Below are positions 52,525 through 55,511 of a DNA stretch of 55,511 nucleotides, piece by piece. Positions within the stretch are counted from its first letter, which is position 1; every line of letters begins with the position of its first letter. A model generated the notes under the pieces. The model made no database searches and was not told where the DNA came from. It saw only the letters and a list, made by a program, of their open reading frames with translations. Source of the stretch: Patescibacteria group bacterium (lineage in GTDB: Bacteria; Patescibacteriota; Patescibacteriia; Patescibacteriales; UBA12075); assembly GCA_018897195.1 (NCBI GenBank), contig JAHILH010000002.1, positions 1-55,511 of the forward strand. The letters are read 5' to 3'. A program made the translations under genes and the position numbers.

Positions 52525-53715
52525 ATGCCAATCAAAGATCTTTCATCGACACAGACATATATTAATCCTGATACCGATGTAATAAATCTTGTTAATAGAA
52601 TTATTAATAACGCCATTAAAGAAGGCGCTAGTGATATTCATATTGAACCAGGAAAGGATAAATTAATAGTTAGAATTAGAGTTAATGGTATTCTGAAAGT
52701 TTTGTTTGAAATCCCTAGTGATTTAACAAAGTCGTTGATATCACGAATTAAGGTGATGACGGAATTAAACACCACGGGTATACCACGACCGCAAGAAGGA
52801 AGCATTAAGGTTCAAATTGCCGATAGAGACATTGATCTTCGTGTTTCTATTTTCCCAATTATATATGGTGAGTGTGTGGTAATGAGAATTTTGGAAAGTA
52901 TTAATAAGTATGAAAATTTTGAAGACCTTGGTTTTTCTGTCGAACAGGCAGAAATGCTCGAGGGAGTTATTCACAAACCATTTGGTTTGATATTGGTAAC
53001 GGGTCCGGTCGGAGGCGGTAAGTCAACCACGCTTTTTTCAATTTTAAATAAATTAAACGAACCGACAAAGAGTTTGGTTACCTTGGAAGATCCGGTTGAG
53101 AGAAAAATGGACCATGTTCGACAGACACAGGTAAATCCAGATGTCGGCTTGACCTTTGCTTCTGGTCTGCATTTTCAACTTAGACAAGATGTGAATGTGA
53201 TTATGGTTGGTGAAATTCGTGATCAGGAAACGGCTAATATCGCTATTCAAGCGGCTATGACCGGGCAATTAGTGTTGGCGACAATCCATGCTAATAGCGC
53301 CGCCGGTGTAATTGTCCGTCTGCTGGGTATGGGCATAGAGCCTTATATGATTGTTTCCGCCTTGAAGTTAGTTACTTCTCAGCGCTTAGCGAGAATAAAT
53401 TGTCCGCATTGTCGAAGAGAGGCAATACCGCCGTTGAGTGCACTTACTAAAATGGGAGTTTCTCAAGGTACTAAGTTTTTTAACTCAAGCGGATGTGATA
53501 AATGCGGCGGAAAGGGAGTCGTGGGAAGATTTGGTATTCATGAGGTTTTGCGAGTCTCTGATAAGATAAAGGAGGCAGTTTACGAAAATTATTCTGAGAG
53601 TAAAATAGTAGAAATAGCGAAAAGTGAAGGGATGGCTCTTATGAAAGATATTGTGTTACAAAGAGCGGAAGAGGGAACTATTAGTTTGGAAGAAGCTATG
53701 AGATTAGCGGAATAA
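52525..53715 (+). CDS. GspE/PilB-family secretion ATPase, N-terminally short
   Basis: This cytoplasmic hexameric ATPase would drive pilus or pseudopilus assembly. The N2 domain starts near residue 20 (GASDIHIEPGKDKLIVRIRV). Walker A GPVGGGKST is at 160-168, followed by the Asp box, Walker B (NVIMVGEIRDQETA) and the His box (ATIHANSA). A tetracysteine-type zinc motif is present (CPHC ... CDKCGGKG). At 396 residues it lacks the usual ~150-200 N1 domain. The prepilin at 4652 may be its substrate; no PilC or prepilin peptidase is in the window. Confidence 0.92.
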   Translation: MPIKDLSSTQTYINPDTDVINLVNRIINNAIKEGASDIHIEPGKDKLIVRIRVNGILKVLFEIPSDLTKSLISRIKVMTELNTTGIPRPQEGSIKVQIADRDIDLRVSIFPIIYGECVVMRILESINKYENFEDLGFSVEQAEMLEGVIHKPFGLILVTGPVGGGKSTTLFSILNKLNEPTKSLVTLEDPVERKMDHVRQTQVNPDVGLTFASGLHFQLRQDVNVIMVGEIRDQETANIAIQAAMTGQLVLATIHANSAAGVIVRLLGMGIEPYMIVSALKLVTSQRLARINCPHCRREAIPPLSALTKMGVSQGTKFFNSSGCDKCGGKGVVGRFGIHEVLRVSDKIKEAVYENYSESKIVEIAKSEGMALMKDIVLQRAEEGTISLEEAMRLAE

Positions 53716-53747
53716 CAATAGATATAAATTTATTTATAAATTTAAAT

Positions 53748-53776
53748 TTTTTTACAATCGGGAGGGTTGTAAAAAA
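53748..53776. promoter_or_regulatory. Hairpin with SD-like loop before lemA
   Basis: A 10-bp stem TTTTTTACAA/TTGTAAAAAA encloses the loop TCGGGAGGG, which contains the only purine-rich GGGAGG upstream of lemA, but ~23 nt from the ATG. Confidence 0.5.
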
Positions 53777-53789
53777 TAAACAAAATTAT

Positions 53790-54356
53790 ATGAATACAAC
53801 CTTATTAATCATTCTTGGAGTTGTAGTGGTGTTGATCTTTATTGTAGTCGGCATGTACAATTCTTTGGTTACTTTAAAAAACAGAGTAGAGGAGGCGTTG
53901 AGCGATATTGATGTGCAATTAAAAAGACGTTATGACTTGATCCCTAATTTAGTAGAAACAGTGAAGGGTTATGCGGGTCATGAGAGCGCAACCCTGGAAA
54001 AGGTGACAGCAGCTCGAACGGCGGCGATGAGTGCACAGTCAGGCGGTGATGCTAAGGCGCAGCTTGAGGCGGAGAATGCCTTGTCTTCAACTTTAAAATC
54101 AATTTTTGCCTTGAGTGAGAGTTACCCTGATTTGAAAGCAAATCAGAATTTTTTGGAATTACAAAAAGAACTATCTGACACAGAAAATAAAATTCAGGCT
54201 AGTCGTCGTTTCTATAATGGCAATGTACGTGATTTTAATACTAAGTTACAGGTTTTCCCGACTAATATGATTGCTAATATGCTCGGCTTTACAGCTCGTG
54301 AGTATTTTGAAGTTGAAAACGGAGCAGAGCGGGAGAATGTGAAGGTAAATTTCTAA
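53790..54356 (+). CDS. lemA: LemA family protein
   Basis: A 188-residue protein with an N-terminal TM (TTLLIILGVVVVLIFIVVGM) and a helical bundle with the family sequence (KRRYDLIPNLVETVKGYAGH, SRRFYNGNVRDFNTKL, FTAREYFEVE). The role of LemA is not settled; it is often next to htpX, as here with a 2-nt gap, and is likely a partner of that protease at the membrane. Confidence 0.95.
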   Translation: MNTTLLIILGVVVVLIFIVVGMYNSLVTLKNRVEEALSDIDVQLKRRYDLIPNLVETVKGYAGHESATLEKVTAARTAAMSAQSGGDAKAQLEAENALSSTLKSIFALSESYPDLKANQNFLELQKELSDTENKIQASRRFYNGNVRDFNTKLQVFPTNMIANMLGFTAREYFEVENGAERENVKVNF

Positions 54357-54358
54357 AT

Positions 54359-55279
54359 ATGTCGTCATTATATAAGAATAGTGATTCAAATAAAACAAAA
54401 ACTTGGTTCTTGTTAAGCGGGTTTTTCGTCTTTGTCATTTTGGTTGGTTATGTTTTTAGTGTCGCCATGAATGACTCGGGAATTTTGTATTTTGTAGTCA
54501 TTTTATCATCAATGATGAGTATTGGCTCGTACTGGTGGAGTGATAAGATTGTTTTGGCCATGAGTGACGCCAAAGAAATACAACACGATGATAATAAAGA
54601 TTTGTATCATTTGGTGGAGAATTTATGTATTACAGCCGGCTTACCTTTGCCGAAAATTTATATTATCAATGATACGGCGCCGAATGCTTTTGCGACTGGT
54701 CGCGATCCGGAGCATGCTGTGATTGCGGTGACAAGTGGTTTGTTAATAAAGCTGGATCGTAGTGAGTTGGAGGGGGTGATTGCGCACGAGCTTTCACATA
54801 TTGGTAACCGTGATATTTTATTAGCGACAATTGTTACGGTGTTGGTTGGCGTGGTTGTCTTGTTGGCTGATTGGTTTCGTCGTTGGACTTTTTGGGGCGG
54901 AGGTAGGAGAAGTAATGACGAAAGAAGTAATGGTCAGGTGCAGTTAATAATGACCGTAGTCGCAATCGTTTTGTCAATCTTGGCACCAATTTTTGCTTAT
55001 ATGATGCAATTTGCTATTTCGCGAAAGCGAGAATTTTTAGCGGATGCTGATGGTGCTTTGCTAACTAGATATCCAGAAGGCCTAGCGAGCGCTTTGGAAA
55101 AAATCTCAGCCGATAGTGAGCCGTTGGAGGTGGCCAATCGAGCGACGGCTCATCTTTATATAGCCTCACCATTTAAATCAGATACTGATAAAAAAGTTGG
55201 TTTTTTTGCTAAAGCTTTTATGACACATCCGCCAATCAGGGAAAGAGTCGCGGCGCTACGCGGTATAGACATTTCTTAA
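54359..55279 (+). CDS. htpX: M48 family zinc metalloprotease HtpX
   Basis: HtpX degrades damaged membrane proteins. The 306 residues have two N-terminal TMs, the zinc site HELSH at 143-147 followed by IGNRD, two further TMs (~160-180, ~195-220) and the third-ligand region (SRKREFLADADGALLT). It forms an operon with lemA. Confidence 0.95.
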   Translation: MSSLYKNSDSNKTKTWFLLSGFFVFVILVGYVFSVAMNDSGILYFVVILSSMMSIGSYWWSDKIVLAMSDAKEIQHDDNKDLYHLVENLCITAGLPLPKIYIINDTAPNAFATGRDPEHAVIAVTSGLLIKLDRSELEGVIAHELSHIGNRDILLATIVTVLVGVVVLLADWFRRWTFWGGGRRSNDERSNGQVQLIMTVVAIVLSILAPIFAYMMQFAISRKREFLADADGALLTRYPEGLASALEKISADSEPLEVANRATAHLYIASPFKSDTDKKVGFFAKAFMTHPPIRERVAALRGIDIS

Positions 55280-55305
55280 TGTATTTTAAATTTGTAATTT
55301 TCTCT

Positions 55306-55511
55306 ATGAAAAACAAGCTACTCCACATAATTATCGTCACCACTTTCGTCTCCCTGGCGCTAGTTGTCCGTGCCCAAACCTCTCCCGATGCCATCGCTAT
55401 CCGCATAATGCAAAATCCCAACCATTATTCCGCTTTGCGCTGGTATCAAGAAAAACATTTCGCTGGCTCTCCGCAATCAATCGTCGTTGACGGCTACAAC
55501 GGTATCCGTGA
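55306..55511 (+). CDS. Secreted protein, 3' end outside window
   Basis: Only the first ~68 codons are present. It starts at ATG 55306 with a signal peptide (LLHIIIVTTFVSLALVVRAQ) likely cut after VRAQ or RAQT, followed by SPDAIAIRIMQNPNHYSALR. Codons are strikingly C-ending (ATC, GTC, CGC, GCC), unlike lemA and htpX just upstream. No family can be named from this piece. Confidence 0.65.
   Translation, partial: MKNKLLHIIIVTTFVSLALVVRAQTSPDAIAIRIMQNPNHYSALRWYQEKHFAGSPQSIVVDGYNGIR

Overview
The window is AT-rich and reads like a chromosomal segment of a Candidate Phyla Radiation (Patescibacteria) bacterium, probably of the Parcubacteria-type lineages. The evidence is indirect. Most genes have no Shine-Dalgarno sequence and start behind A/T-rich leaders. 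There are many large, Ser/Thr/Ala-rich secreted proteins built from fibronectin-III-like and Ig-like modules. A prepilin and a short GspE/PilB ATPase are present. RpoA lacks its C-terminal domain, and the housekeeping proteins look divergent and compact. No marker here fixes the genus.

Layout. (1) 1-2368: 3' part of a secreted pilin/Ig/Cys-repeat protein, then radA. (2) 3882-4391 (-): a small unknown gene with its own promoter and terminator. (3) 4652-18177: a prepilin and a giant 4207-residue modular surface protein, both behind the same promoter/leader motif, with a candidate structured RNA between them. (4) 18240-21086: a PAP2-LssY membrane phosphatase, and a minus-strand pair holding a cohesin-like secreted protein. 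(5) 21294-24304: tyrS and argS. (6) 24412-25260: two small genes. (7) 25263-31243: the translation/transcription block rplJ-rplL, then infA-rpmJ-rpsM-rpsK-rpsD-rpoA-rplQ-rplM-rpsI. The rplJ leader is an L10-type attenuator followed by a MITE-like inverted-repeat element. (8) 31389-40591: more secreted proteins around a MacB-like ABC ATPase/permease pair. One of them (38807-40591) is a stand-alone paralogue of the C-terminus of the giant protein. (9) 40799-46073: a surface cluster with a signal-peptide/C-terminal-TM protein, a dockerin protein and two membrane-anchored cohesin-domain proteins. (10) 46230-47750: three small genes with strong Shine-Dalgarno sequences, including a cupin-like one. 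(11) 47952-55511: ileS, a rhodanese next to a ThiI-like PP-loop enzyme, a GspE/PilB ATPase, lemA, htpX and the 5' end of a secreted protein.

How it may fit together. The secreted proteins look like the parts of a cell-surface apparatus: pilin and ATPase, giant adhesin-like proteins, and a cohesin-dockerin set that could join proteins non-covalently on the surface. The strongest candidates for an under-described system are three. The first is the cohesin/dockerin locus. The second is the shared promoter-leader (TATAAT, then TGTKGATAA at a near-fixed distance) in front of several surface genes. The third is the sharp split between leader-poor genes and a small class of cassette-like genes with strong Shine-Dalgarno sequences and consensus promoters. 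Functions are assigned by reading motifs; no database search was run.
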